Assembly (NCBI RefSeq): GCF_033568475.1
Contig: NC_133123.1
Coordinates: 21,066,622 to 21,130,621 of the forward strand
Direction of reading: 5' to 3'
Source of the DNA: Henckelia pumila
Lineage: Eukaryota; Streptophyta; Magnoliopsida; Lamiales; Gesneriaceae
Length of the DNA stretch: 64,000 nt
Shown: positions 21,660-34,186 of the stretch, in pieces
How positions within the stretch are numbered: the stretch's first letter is position 1
Layout: every line of letters begins with the position of its first letter
Position numbers and translations under genes: made by a program
The notes under the pieces: model-generated
The model's database searches: none
Told to the model about the DNA's origin: nothing
What the model saw: only the letters and a program-made list of their open reading frames with translations

Positions 21660-21983
21660 TAGAGGTGTCAAAATGGGTTAGGTTCATCGGGTTTGCTCGC
21701 CTCGTTATAAGAAATAAGTGGGTTGAGTTGGCAATTTTTCAACCCGCCTAAAAAGTAGGTCGGCCCGACCATCTCGCCTATCAGTGGATTGTGGTGGGTT
21801 GCGGGTTGATCCATCTAAACCTGCCAATTTATATGTAAGCCCGTCGAATTGGTTCGTTTCGTCATTTAATAAAATAGGTAGGTTGAGTTGGGGTTTTTCC
21901 TACCCGTTTTATAGGTGGATCGGCCAGTCTCGCTCTACCTAATGGTGGGTTGCGACGGGCGGGCCAGCCCATTGACACCTCTA
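21660..21983. mobile_element. hAT-type MITE, 324 bp
   Basis: The left end is TAGAGGTGTCAAAATGGG and the right end, inverted, is TAGAGGTGTCAATGGGC. Flanking octamers TATGAAAT (21652-21659) and CATAAAAT (21984-21991) match at six of eight positions, consistent with an aged 8-bp hAT duplication. The interior repeats GGTTG, GGGTT and CGGCC blocks and has no coding capacity. Confidence 0.8.
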
Positions 21984-22649
21984 CATAAAATATCGAGGTT
22001 CACACATAATCGTCAACTACTAGCCTATAAAGGCAAAATGAAAAATGTAGCGAAGATCTATGAAATAAAGTATCCAGGTTATTATGTCCACAAGATTTGG
22101 AAGTGATGATCTCTTTTTCGTTTATACAGGCAAAATTTGTGAAAAGCTACAAGTGATTTTAGAGAGTGTTTGCAATCACTAAAAAATGATTATTAGATTT
22201 TGGCTTAGAAAAATTACTTTGGTGTGTTTCTTAAACTTAGATTATGTGTTAGCTTATGCTTAACTTAATTGAAATCCAAAAAATTAGTCATTTGTTGATT
22301 ATGATTCTCCAAAAGTGATTCTAATAAAAAGGTCAATGTTAAAATCACTCTAATCACTTATTTATCAAAACTTTGATTTTTAGATTTTCACATTTTTTTC
22401 CAAACACTTTAGACTACCAACTTTTGATTTTTTTTAACTAATTTATAATTATAAATTATCACTTTTATAAAAACATAATATTTTGCAAATACTTCTATAA
22501 TAATCAATGTGATGTGAGTATTAATTTCGCGTATTTCTAATGTTTTTTAGATAACTTTGTTCTTAAAATAAAATGTATACTGCATTAGATTATAAATAAT
22601 AATTAATTACAAAAAGCAGACCAACATAATGCACACTAGACAACTATAA
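21984..22649. mobile_element. Intergenic stretch with a possible second MITE (about 22163-22416)
   Basis: AGAGTGTTTGCAATCAC at 22163 and, inverted, AAAGTGTTTGGAAAA near 22402-22416 form a short degenerate inverted repeat around an AT-rich interior with GATTATTAG and ATTCTCCAAAAGTG motifs, in the style of hAT-type MITEs. I could not define a duplication. The remaining bases are AT-rich with nothing recognisable. Confidence 0.4.
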
Positions 22650-23966
22650 TTCGGGCAAATTAACAAAATATAAAATTCCAATCCCTTGATAAATTGAAAT
22701 CGGTAATGCTTTAAACTCAATGTCCTTGGTTGTCCATGTTGGAATCAGTCTTGTTCCAACATGCTTCAACCAACTTTGCTATATCATAAAAAATCTTGTT
22801 ATTTCTCTCCAACCAAACCAACAATTGCAATGTAAACACTGTCCAAAAAATTCTACCCCTTCTTTCAAGGCCACTTCTAATATCAACATGAATTAACTTC
22901 TTTGTTGACCTCGGAGTTACCCAAACCATGCTCGACTCCTCCACTGCTCTTAACCAAAGATGTGCCGTGAAAGGGGAATGAATGTAAGTGTTGGGTCTCC
23001 TCATCTTGCCAACACAACATGCATCAGCTTAGGTAAAGAGTACAAATAGGTCATTTCTTTTGGATCATCACAGGTTGATATCTTACCCTACACCGCAATC
23101 CATGATTGGGATTGACGCTTTTCGATTGACATTGAAAAGGGAGAAATATAGAAAATTACTTATTAGAAAGAAGGACTCACAGAAAGATTTGACAAAAAAA
23201 AAAATACTCAATTGATATCCAACCCATTTTTTAATATCTGCAACCCCTCGAACCAAACTAACTCTCTCCAAGGACCCTATCAAGAAACTCAACTCGTTCA
23301 CTTCCTCATCTCTTAAATCCCTCATGTTGTAATCTAACCCCAGAATATGACTCTCAGAAGACACAATTCACACACAATCAAGCAACAAGTTCTAAGAACT
23401 ATAACAATGCTAGAAAAGAACGCAAGAACACCACAATTACTTGGTTCGGATTGAGATCAATCCTACATCCAAGGTTTTGGGAATCATTCCAAATGAATTC
23501 ACTATGAATCAAGAGTTTCAATCGTTACAACCTTCTCACAAGAACAATTACAATCTTCACCAAAAACAATAAAAGAACTTAGCCAGCTTAATCAGGAACT
23601 CTGCTTTCGATCTTCTGCACTTGACCCAAGCCCGAGCTTTAGAGAAGAATCAGCTTGATTCCAATGGTGTGGCTTTCGAATTATCTCAGAGGATTCGACT
23701 CTTTTTGTCTTCCCCTTTTGTGCGGATCATCAAACACATCACGGGAGCTGAAGCTTATATACTAAGTTGCTAACTAACCAAACAGATTAACTAACCAATT
23801 TCTTGAATTAGATCTCAGCCGTTAGATCAAGATCAATAATAAGGATTAATTTTAGCCATCTAATGACAACTAATTAAAGTCAACCAAAGTCTTAAAAAAT
23901 CTCCACCTTTGATGAAATTTGATGTTCATAGCCAATTCAAATGAGTTCCCATCAGATAAAGTTTGT

Positions 23967-26900
23967 TTAATTTATCACATTGAGCTTACTCAAAGCTTCT
24001 TTTAGCTTACCAACTGATACCACCTTTGTTATCATGTCCGCTGGATTTACCAAGTTATCAATTTTCTGGATATTAACAGACCCTTGTGAGATGATATCTC
24101 TTACAAAATGCAGCATGACGTCAATGTGTTTTGTTTGTTCTCGGAACACTGAGTTCTTGAACAGATGTATAGCACTTTGAGAATCATAGAAAACTGTAAC
24201 AACCTTTTGATCAAAGCCCAACTTTGTAACAAAACCTAGCCTTTAATCCATAGGCCTTCCTTTACTGTTTCAGTAAGAGAGATATAATTTGCTTCAGTCG
24301 TGGACAAGGCTACTACATTATGAAGACTTGATTTCCAGCTTACTATATTCCCACCAACTGTAAAAACATAACCTGAAATTGACCTTCACTTATCAAGGTC
24401 GGATGCATAATCCGAGTCACAATATCCTTCAACTTCACAAGTGATTGCTGATCGTTTTGAGTACTTAAGCTTCAGTTTTGTGGATCCCTTTAAGTATCTA
24501 AACAACCTGTTGATAGCTTGCCAATGTTCTCTGCTTGATTTGCTCATAAATCTACTTACAAGTCCTAGTCCATATGATATATCAGGCCTTGTTGATACCA
24601 TCATATATATAATGCTCCTAACTGCATTTGAGTATGGTATGTTTCTCATATGAAGTGATTCCAACTCTTCTTGATCGTCTTTTACAACCATTAGTTTGAA
24701 ATGAGCACCTACTGGAGTGCTTACAACCCTGGAATCTACCATGTTAAAGAGACATGACTTTGTTAGCATAATTCTCTTGTGACAGAGACAATGTATTCAG
24801 ATATCTATTTATGCTGATTTCAATTCCCAAGATTTGTTTAGCTGATCCGAGATCTTTGATCTCAAATTCAGTTTGAGAAGCCTTTAACCTTTGTATCTCT
24901 TTAGGATCTTTACATGCAATAAGCATATCATCAACGTAGATTAGAAGATAGATATGTAACTTGTTAGGTAGCATCCTAAAGTATACACATCTATCAAATT
25001 TTGATCTGGTATATCCTTGCAGCAACATAAAATCATCAAAACACTTATACCACTGTCTAGGAGATTTCTTTAAGCCATAAATTGATTTCTGTAACAAGCA
25101 AACCTTTCCAGCTTGTGTATCAATTTCGAAGCCTTCTGGTTGAGTCATGAAAATCCTTTCTTCTAGATTCCCATGTAAGAAGGTTGTCTTGACATCTAAT
25201 TGCTCAAGCTCCAAGTCTTATATAGCTATAATTGCTAGTAGAATTCTGATGGAGGTATGCTTAACCATTGGAGAAAATACCTCATGATAGTCCACTCCTT
25301 CAATCTGTGAGAACCCCTCTGCCACTAATCTTGCTTTATATCTTGGTATTTCCACCCCTGGTACTCCTGATTTCCTTTTGTACACCCACTTTTAACCAAT
25401 GACCTTCTTATCTTTTGGTTTATCAACTAGCACCTAGGTGTTGTTCTTAATGAGAGATGTGTATTCATCTTTCATTACTTTCTCCCACTGATTCCAATCT
25501 TTGCACCTCATAGCTTCTGTATATGTCGATGGTTCTTCTAAGTCCATTAAGTCAGACACATTTAGTTCAAAGGTAGTGAATTCGGATGAAGAAAATCTAG
25601 ATGGAAATCTGATTTCTCTTCTTACTCTATCTCTTGCAAGAAGATATTTACCTTGATGTTGATCCTGATTAGGATCATCTCATTCACTTCGACTTACATC
25701 CATCTTAGCATCATCTTGATCGGTTGCTTGACTTTAATTCTGATGAATTTCATAGAAGCCTTTTGGAGTGTGGTGGTTTAATCCACCTTCATCTTGATTT
25801 GCATTAGTTTTATGAATCTGCTGTTCATCCCTGTCCATAAAACTCTGCGCAACTTGTTTAGTGTTGGCTGATCCTTTAACAAGCTTGTTAGTTTTATAGA
25901 ATTCACATTCATTAAAGATCACATCTGTACTTATTACACACTTAAGATCATCTAAAAGCCAAACCTTGTAACCTTTAACAACATTTGGAGAACCAAGGAA
26001 AACTTCTTTCTTTGCTCTGCGACTTAATTTTCCTTGGTTCGTATGAATAAATACAACACAACCAAAGGTTTTAAGATGTTTATAAGTTGGTTTTTTCTTA
26101 GACCATTTATGCTCAGGAACCATAAAATCAATAGCTGAAGATGGAGACAGATTTATCAAGTAGCAAGCTGTGGATGCAGCTTTTGCCCAGAATTTAGAAG
26201 GTAAACAACTTTCATTCAACATGCATCTAACTTTATTCATAATAGTTTTATTCATGCGTTCTGCAACACCATTTTGTTTTGGTGTTCATGTGCAAGTCTA
26301 TGCCTAACAATATCATTCTTTGCACAGAAATCATAAAACTCATGATTGCAAAACTCAAGACCATTATCGGTTCTTAGTGTTTTAATTTTATTTCCTGACT
26401 GATTTTCAACTAATCTTTACCATTCAACAAGCTTATTAAAAACTTCATCTTTTGTTCTTAAGAAGTTCATTAATCAATGAAATGAAATATTGACATTTAG
26501 AAAGTGAAAGAGGTTCTTTAGGTGAACTCCACAAATCTGCATGTATATAATCAAGAGGTAAATTTGTATTGGGAGTGGCTGTATTGAATTTGAGTCTGTG
26601 AGCCTTGCTTAATAATACTCAATTTTCACAGAAGTCAAGATTACTAATCTGTTTAGAATCCAAAAGCTGTTGTTTGCTCAACTCTTAAAATCCTCCAAGA
26701 CTCATATGGCCGATTCTCTTATGCCAAAGGTGAGTACTGTCTTTTTCTGGTGTAGATACATTCACTTCTGCTGTTAGAGTAGTCCCTTGAAGTACATAGA
26801 GGCCGTGTTTGAGGATTCCTTCAAGACAACTAGCGAACCTTTTATACATTAAGTATTCCATTTTGAGCTTTGTAACTTAGCCCTTTTTGATCTAGAGTAC

Positions 26901-28393
26901 CTAAGGATGGTACCAGGGATCAAAATACTTTGTAATTAAGTCTGGAGGTACAATGTTCGATCCCTGGGGAGGGAAAAAAAACTCCTCTAGCCAGGTGGGG
27001 AGAAGGCCATGAGTAGCAAAATGGTTGCGGGCCCCCTGAGCTGTGAAGGGACGCAACCGGACCATTACAAAAAAGGGCGCCCTTTTTTGTAATGTTCCGG
27101 TTGCGTCCCTTCACAGCTCAGGGGGCCCGCAACCATTTTGCTACTCATGGCCTTCTTCCCACCTGGCTAGGGGAGTTTTTGCCCTCCCCAGGGATCGAAT
27201 CTTGTACCTCCAGGCTTAAGTACAAAGTGTTCTGATCCCTGGTACCATTGTGCTAGACTAGCTCAATGGTACCAGGGATCAAAAGACTTTGTACTTAAGC
27301 CTGGAGGTACAAGGTTCGATCCCTGGGAATGACAAAAACTCCACTAGCCAGGTGGGGAGAAGGCCATGAGTTAGAAAATGGTTGCGGGCCCCCTGAGCTG
27401 TGAAGGGACGCTTCCGGACCATTACAAGGAATGTATCTCACATCATTTATCACCTTTACTGTGCCATCCCACATTTTCAACCTTATAGATCCAATACCAT
27501 GAATCTTGCAAGATTCATTATTTCCCAGCAATACATAACCAGCCTCAACTTGTCTCAAATCTGTAAACAAGTCATTTCTTGGAGTCATATGGTAAGAACA
27601 TCCTGAATCCAATATCCAATCTTCTTTAGTGTCTTCAGACGATATAGATAGTACCTCAACAACTTCATATTCTTCCAATATATTTGCTGTATTAGTGATT
27701 GAGGCTGTTTTTTTTCCTTGACCTGGCTTCCTAGAAGGACAAAAACTCCTGATGTGCCCTTCCTTCTTGCAAGAATAGCATATCCTCTTTGGCCTTGATT
27801 TAGATCTTGATCGAGGTCTCCATTTACCATCGTGCGCTACTATTACTTCATCAAGAGTGAGTGTTTCTTTCCCATATTTGAGAGTGTTCCTCAGCTGATC
27901 ATATGATTGAGGCAAAAAATTCAGTAGAAAGATGGCTTGATCCTCATCATCAATCTTTACATCCATATTCTCCAAATTTGCCAGCAGCTTAGTGAATTCA
28001 TCAATGTTTTTAATTTATTGTCTTGTTTTCGTCCATTTTATAGTTGTAGAACTTTTGTTTCAGATATATCCTATTGGGCAAGGTCTTTGTCATGTATAAT
28101 TTCTCTAGCTTAAGCCACATGTCAGCTACGGATTTCTTCCTTACAACTTTTCTGAGGATTTGATCACTTAGACTAAGGACAATCATATTCCTTTCCTTCT
28201 TTAATATATCTGTCTTGTTCTATTTTGTATTCGGGATCTTGGTTTCACCTTGTAAGGCTTCATCCAATCCTAGATTACCAAGGTGAGCAACCATCTTCTC
28301 TCTCCATAAATTGAAATCATTCTTCCCATCGAATTTCTCCACCTCAAACTTTGATGTGGGCATTGTTAAATAATGTCCCTGGCCAGTAGACAT
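23967..28393 (-). pseudogene. Copia gag-pol coding region, disrupted
   Basis: All Copia domains are present in order (gag, zinc knuckle, protease, integrase, reverse transcriptase, RNase H) but in separate frames. Gag is closed by a stop after 57 residues (ALQGETKIPNTK). The protease-integrase join is interrupted at 26907-27428 by SINE copies between NDVRYIP and SLGTLDQKG. The reverse transcriptase is split near 24744-24770. No complete polyprotein is possible. Confidence 0.85.
26907..27428. mobile_element. Three tRNA-derived SINE copies, first two as an inverted palindrome
   Basis: A unit of about 175 bp occurs at 26907-27078 (+), 27079-27250 (-) and about 27252-27428 (+). Copy 3 has an A-box-like TAGCTCAATGG (27259-27269) and a perfect B-box GGTTCGATCC (27313-27322) at normal tRNA spacing, followed by a non-tRNA body (GCCAGGTGGGGAGAAGGCC, GGGCCCCCTGAGCTGTG) ending in ATTACAA. 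That is SINE structure, although no 3' poly(A) or poly(T) is evident. Copies 1 and 2 meet tail to tail at GGGCGCCC (centre 27078/27079). The array interrupts the Copia pol region. Confidence 0.8.
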
Positions 28394-29327
28394 CTTTATC
28401 AAGAGGATTATCGACAGAGTCAATTGCAGAGAAGACGGAGAACCACCAATCGAACTCTTTCGCCCCAAGATCTTAATCTTGAGGCTCTGATACCACTTAT
28501 TGTAATCTAACCCCAGAATATGACTCTCAGAAGACACAATTCACATACACAATCAAGCAACAAGTTCTAAGCATTATAACAATGCAAGAAAAGAACGCAA
28601 GAACACTACAATTACTTGGTTCGAATTGAGATCAATCTTACATCCAAGGTTCTGGAAATCATCCCAAATGAATTCACTATGAATCAAGAGTTTCAATCGT
28701 TACAATACTCTCACAAGAACAATTACAATCTTCACCAGAAAAATAAAAGAAGAACTTAGACAGATTAATCAGGAACTCTGCTTTCGATCTTCTGCACTTG
28801 ACTCAAGCTCGAAATTTAGAGAAGAATCAGCTTGATTCCAATGGTGTGGCTCTCGAATTATCTCAGAGGATTAGATACTCTTTTTGTCTTGCCCTTTTGT
28901 GCGGATCATCAAACACATCACGGGAGATGAAGACTTATATACTAAGTTGCTAAATAATCAAACAGATTAACTAACCAATTTCTTGAATTAAATCTCAGCC
29001 GTTAGATCAAGATCAATAATAAGGATTAATCTTAGCCATCTAATGACAACTAATTGAAGTCAACCAAAGTCTTCACACCTCCGAAAATGAAATCCCAAAA
29101 AATAATCTAGGAAAATGAAGAATTATCCCACTGAAAGAAATGAGAGAGGAGTTTGTTATAAGCCAAAAAAACCTCGAATTAATAAAGATGGATAGAGATC
29201 CTTAAAAGAGTCTGCTCACCACCTATCCTCCCAAAACTTTATTGATTAAGTTACCCCACACTTACCGCTACCCTCACAGACTGAAGAAAATCTGGTTAAA
29301 TTTTTTAGATAAACTTAAATAAAGCGC

Positions 29328-31336
29328 TGTTGGGATTTTAAGTTTCGGTATTTTGAGTTGTCAATTGCATCGCTAAATTGAACTCGAAAACAGAGGAAAC
29401 AAAAGTAAACTGCTAAAATGCTCAATTACTAAGACGCATCAGTTTACCTACTAAGAACTGCTCAAAAGATATTAAACTTCTCGCATCACTGGAATAGAGT
29501 GTTTACCAATTAAGAACTGATCCAAAGATATTAAACTGCTCGCATTACTGGGATAGAGCGGCTAAGTAAACTGATCGCACGCTCAACTGCTAAGATATAT
29601 CATTTTAACTACCGAGACTAAGTACTCAATTGCTGAACTGCTATTATATTCAAAAATTCTCAGCTTATCTCTCTGCCACTAGAGTGCCATCATCAGGAAG
29701 CTGAAGTTCACACAATCAGTTCAATCAATACTCAGAGAATATTCAGATTGACACAGTTTACCTCATCGGATAAAGTTATCCGTACACTGACATTTTTGCA
29801 GATGATCTATGCATATTCATAATGTACCTTTTGCAGAGAATGTTGACATGACATATACAAACAGTGGAATGGAAAGAATTTGAAGATTTTAGATAATATT
29901 TAAAATTATAACCGTTGGAACCCAAGCCTATAAATAGGCACTTCGATCAGTTGAGGAAGGATCTCGGACACTTTCGCTCTTGCTATCATATATTACAACA
30001 GTTTTCAAAGCCTTTCAAGCAAAACTGATCGAGAAACTCAAAGCACACACTCTCAGATTTTATTCGATCATTGAAGGATCAATTTTTGCAATTGTAATCG
30101 AGTTGTAATTGTCACGCCCCGGGCCCTGGCCCGCGCCTGCGCGACTGCACAATGGGCTCCTATAGCAACTACTTCGTATTCGTTCTCGCTTTACGAAAAT
30201 GATTAACCCAAGTTGTTATAGAAGTCCATTGTATCCCATTTTAAACTCATTTTAAAGCTTTTATTTTTTTCATGTGGGACAAGGGTCTCACAATCACCCC
30301 TCCTTCAGAGCGCGACGTCCTCGTCGCGACCTGACCTTCGATCCACCAGCACCGGGAATCTAGAGGTGGCTTCTACGGGTTCAAGAGGTGTCTTCCGTCA
30401 TGTAGCACTTTGCCCCGCAGGTTCAAGAGATGGCTCCCACGCACGTAGCACTTTGCCCCACATAGCACTTATTTCCCGGGGTATTCCGGCTGGTGACCAT
30501 CTCTGATACCATTCCAATGCTCTTGTGTTATTTTAATTTAACACATTTTACCATAATCTGGAATAGCAAACTTTGATCTGTCAACTAGGCCAGTAAATTT
30601 CCCAATAAATAAATTGAGTCAATTTTAGGCTTTGACCAGTGACCCAAACTGATTATTTTCTCCAAATTAAATTATCTGGAATAAATAATTATTTTAATTC
30701 CAATATCTCAATAATTATCTCAAAAATACCAATATTACCAGATATCCAGAAATATTCAAACTCATTGACTAATTGGCACGTGTATTTTGTAAATACACTC
30801 TATAACTCATTTGGCAGAAATAATTATTTTTCCAACTCAATAATTATTTTAAATTGCCAATTAAATCGGTAATAAATTTTTGGGGCGTTACAGTAATCTT
30901 TTTGTTTTACATTCTTTCGAGGACTGTATTTTGTGTTATTGTTGTTAGGAGTTCTGAGATAGACGATTTTGTGTAAGTCTTAGTCTTGAAGTGGGGTTTT
31001 GCAAGTTGATTGTAAAATTCAAAGTCTTCTAGTTCTATCATTTCGAAGAGGAAGAAAGGGTGACATAGGAGTTTTTGAAATCTCCAAATATCCAGAAACA
31101 TTTGATTGTGTTCTTATTTTAGTTTACCTCATTCATTCAGTTTCGCATTCATTCCTATACTCAGTGTTCAGAATCTTTTTGTTGATAGTTTTCCGTGCAT
31201 CACACTTGTTTGTCAACTTACATAGACACCAAGAAAGAAAGAATTCAGTCGCTAACCCGATTGAGTTCTAATAGTTTACAGTTGAGAAATTTTTTAGGTG
31301 TATTCATCCCCCCTCTACACTCAACTGATCCTATCA
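29328..31336 (+). mobile_element. Large LTR (solo, Copia-like), interrupted by a nested element
   Basis: The sequence opens TGTTGGGATTTTAAG and closes CCCCCCTCTACACTC...CTATCA, as in long Copia LTRs (SIRE/Maximus style from memory, not tested). Without the nested 783 bp at 30110-30892 it is about 1.23 kb. No internal region or second copy is present, so it is probably a solo LTR. It interrupts the minus-strand LINE. Flanks AGCGC and GACGC are only partly alike, so the duplication is unproven. Confidence 0.6.
30110..30892 (-). mobile_element. 783-bp LTR-type element with perfect TSD but two different LTR-like ends
   Basis: GTAAT flanks both sides (30105-30109 and 30893-30897). The ends are TGTCACGCCCC and, inverted, TGTAACGCCCC. 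On the minus strand the order is: a 375-bp LTR-like block (30518-30892); a PBS-like ATGGTATCAGAG (about 30501-30513); about 190 bp of GC-rich internal sequence; a purine tract GAAGGAGGGGTGAT (about 30293-30306); and a 183-bp block (30110-30292) typical of small TRIM-type LTRs. The two terminal blocks are unlike each other beyond their tips. There is no coding capacity. Confidence 0.65.
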
Positions 31337-32033
31337 GACGCTTCTAAATGTTACGTTTTTTTGCTAAATCTGCATCCTTACTATGATCTTATAATCCATA
31401 TTTGCTAACTATAACCCCATGTGACACTTGATTCCTTAAGCCAAACTACGTAGGGAGGTACATGGTCCGCAATATAAGTGGTTAATACCTGAAAGATGGA
31501 AACTCCACCAATGAGTGAGAGATGGATGTGCATCTTCTTTTGGAGAGCTCGTCACATAAGAAATCTAAAGTTAAGCGTGCTTGATTTGTGACAATTTGGA
31601 GATGGTTGATCCCTTAGGAAGTTTCTCATGGCGTGGACTGATGTCATAAGCAAGCTGGAAAGTCCCTTTTATTACTCTGGGGACAGTAATCACATTTGGG
31701 ATGTTAAAATAACCTTTTTTGAAACGTGTCTATCTCGGAAGAAAATCACCACCACCATTTTCCTAGAAGAGCCCTACTCCTCAAACAAATGTTCCCAATG
31801 TACAAACCTCATATTTCCTTCGGTTTACAAACCCTTTCTCTCGCAACTAAATGACAATGTTAATCCCTATCGACTCCGTCCCATAAAAAGTCTCTCGTGA
31901 TATTCTCCAATACCTCCGTGATACCCTATGGGTATCCTAAAAATAGACAAAAAGTACACCGACAAAGCATTCAACACTGTTGAAATCAAGATTAATCTAA
32001 TCCTTTTGACAAAAAACACTTTCTTCCAACTTC

Positions 32034-32240
32034 CTTGAGTGACTTATATCTCATAAATGATCATAGATATTACATAAATATTTCATGTATAAATATATGT
32101 TTGAATGACTTATATTTGATTAATCATTGTAGATGCTACATATATATTTGATGTATAAACATATGTTTGAGTGACTTATATTTCATTAATGATAATAAAT
32201 GTTACATTTATATTGGATGTATAACATATGTTTTATTGAC
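32034..32240. repeat. Tandem repeat, about 66-bp unit, three copies
   Basis: Units starting TTGAGTGACTTATAT near 32034, 32100 and 32165 share the GACTTATAT, CATTAATGAT and ATGTATAAATATATGTTT blocks with scattered substitutions, and a fourth begins at 32230. It is AT-rich and noncoding, and sits just outside the TTA at the left end of the Harbinger remnant. Confidence 0.75.
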
Positions 32241-32783
32241 TTAGGTCATCTCCAACTCATTACATTATCTTGGTGTAACACTAACTTTAAAATAGTGTAA
32301 TTCTTACACCAAATACAAAACTCATATCCAACACAGTAACTCTAAACTCTACACTAAAATGAATATTTTCGAAATATTTCCTATTATTTTATTCACAACT
32401 AATTTATTCCACAAATATTTTTAAACACAATTAATATTTAAAATAATTTTTGTATAGATATTCATTAGAAATATTAATGAATTAAAATTTTAATTAAATC
32501 TATTTAAAAAATTATTTTAAAATATTTAATTTTATTATTTGAAATACTTAAACTTATTACTTAATTGAATAAATTGAATGTAATTAATTAATTATTTAAA
32601 AAAATTACAATCACACATAAAAATAATTTTCAGATAAAATATTAAAATACAACAAATATTAAAATGATGCTTAAAATAGAAATGAAGTACAAATATCCAA
32701 GTTTTAAATAAATGAACTACTATATAAATCTCATAAATGGTATATTAGTGTATCTCGTAGTGCGAAGTGAGTCTCTCTATCCT

Positions 32784-34077
32784 TTAATTTTTTTTATATC
32801 GAGCAAAAAATTCTTGAAATCTTATATTTCGATACGTAACCATTTTAAAATTCAGAGTTGTCGCTTTCATCACATCTTGGATTGGTGCATCCAAGTCACG
32901 CCCATCCTCGATAATCATATTGTTCATTATAATACATGTAGTCATTATATCTTGAAAGTGTTTTTTTTGCCAAGAATGTGCCAGAGATGCTAAAATTGCA
33001 AATAATGATTGAGGTATTCCAAACGCGCGTTCAAAATCTTTTATCCATGACTTTTGTTTCATTGCAATTTTTTTTTTGGTCCACGTGGATCATGAATAGT
33101 TTTCATAGGAGTTAACCATTTATGATATGTATCATCAGCTAAGTAATATACTTGATGATACTCTTTTTCACCAATAAAGTAATTTGCCGGAGGAGTTCTA
33201 CCTTGTGCAAGATTTTAAAATAGATTGGATGCCTCAAGAACATTAATGTCATTGTTAGACCCTGGCATACCAAAAAATTCATGTCATATCCAAAGATCAT
33301 AATCAGCAACCGCTTCAAAAATAATGGTCAGAGAACCACTACGATGGCCCGCATATTGCCCATGCTGTTGGGAAATTTTGTCACCTTCAATGCATATAAT
33401 CCAAGCTTCCCAACATTCCAAGAAATCCATGTTTTTCACCAATATGCAGTATCTATCGATATCAATTGGGGTAGGTGACATTAGGTATTGCTTTGCAAAC
33501 ATCTCTACAATATTCTGACAACAACGTTGAAGACATTGAACTGTAGTCAATTCTCTTATCTTAATATATTCATTAGCAGTATCCGCAGGTGTACCGTAAG
33601 ACAATGACTGCATTGCAGCTATACTGTAATCCAACACTCGCATTGCAACTGCAATTTTTTTTATTAGTAGAGATTCCAAGTCGACGAAGACCATCTACCC
33701 GTTGTGTGAAATAACGACCGCGACTCTTCACCACATCAACAATACGAAAAAAGGCCCAGTGATATTCAAAAACATCGTAAAAACATTACGTCATTGTATC
33801 TTAGATTCTCAGCAAAATAATAATTGAATAGATTACGATCAACCATTTCTCGATCACGTCGAATTACGATATGACTGGGAATCGACCCTCCATGTTTGAA
33901 TTCGGATTCATGTTTCTCGGAATATGAAGCTGCTAAAATTGTGTTATTGATGGCTAGACTCCCTAATAATTTTTTTGTTTCATTAATGGACTCAAATTGA
34001 TCTAGAATATGTGAATCAAATTCACCAGATGAGTTGATGATGTTGAATGAAAAAAAATGGAAAATTTTAAAATTCAT
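32784..34077 (-). pseudogene. Harbinger (HARBI1/ALP1-like) DDE transposase remnant
   Basis: Read right to left: GGSIPSHIVIRRDREMVDRNLF with RYNDVMF (near 33780-33900), then QCLQRC, AVADYDLWI followed at once by a stop (near 33280-33310), GMPGSNNDINVL (near 33230-33270), then ERAFGIPQSLFAIL and DIMTTCIIMNNMIIED (32784-33062). These are in-order blocks of the DDE_Tnp_4 nuclease family. Frame changes near 33380-33430 and several stops show it is dead. Its role in the family is DNA cutting and strand transfer during element movement. Confidence 0.82.
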
Positions 34078-34132
34078 GGTATATATTGATTGTTGAAAAT
34101 TTTTACGTATTACTCGAGTACCTTCATATGAT

Positions 34133-34135
<3 letters not shown>

Positions 34136-34186
<51 letters not shown>

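Larger units (their letters stand above)
23325..29077 (-). mobile_element. Copia retrotransposon, about 5.75 kb, with both LTRs
   Basis: LTRs lie at 23325-23897 (3') and 28498-29077 (5'), about 575 bp each and highly alike. Next to the 5' LTR is the PBS TGGTATCAGAGCC (complement of 28483-28495). Flanking pentamers CCTCA and CCTCC match at four of five positions. On the minus strand follow gag (ATG at 28391-28393), a CCHC knuckle (CYSCKKEGHIRSFC, near 27740-27790), protease (DWILDSGCSYHMT, near 27580-27620), integrase (about 25730-26700), reverse transcriptase with YVDDM (near 24930) and RNase H (about 23967-24330). It inserted into the minus-strand LINE. Confidence 0.92.
22650..31960 (-). mobile_element. 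LINE remnant, minus strand, split into three pieces by nested elements
   Basis: Pieces at about 22650-23324, 29078-29327 and 31337-31960 read consecutively as ORF2 on the minus strand. The first carries the zinc-ribbon end (SSMVWVTPRSTKKL, LVWLERNNKIF) and RDLRDEEVNELSFLIGSLERV. The second matches the FWEDRWW region. The third matches the segment upstream of it (the complement of bases 5640-5960 in the LINE at 4909). A Copia occupies the first gap and an LTR the second. The LINE is 5'-truncated near 31960 and carries many stops. No poly(A)-equivalent T-run is clear at its left end. Confidence 0.8.

Noticed and set aside
27259..27322. A tRNA gene, suggested by A-box and B-box sequences
   Set aside because: There is no acceptor-stem pairing, and the boxes sit at the head of a repeated unit of about 175 bp with a non-tRNA body. 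SINE structure fits better.
31628..31900. A 90-codon plus-strand frame
   Set aside because: It is the antisense shadow of LINE ORF2. The same shadow frame occurs opposite the LINE at 4909.
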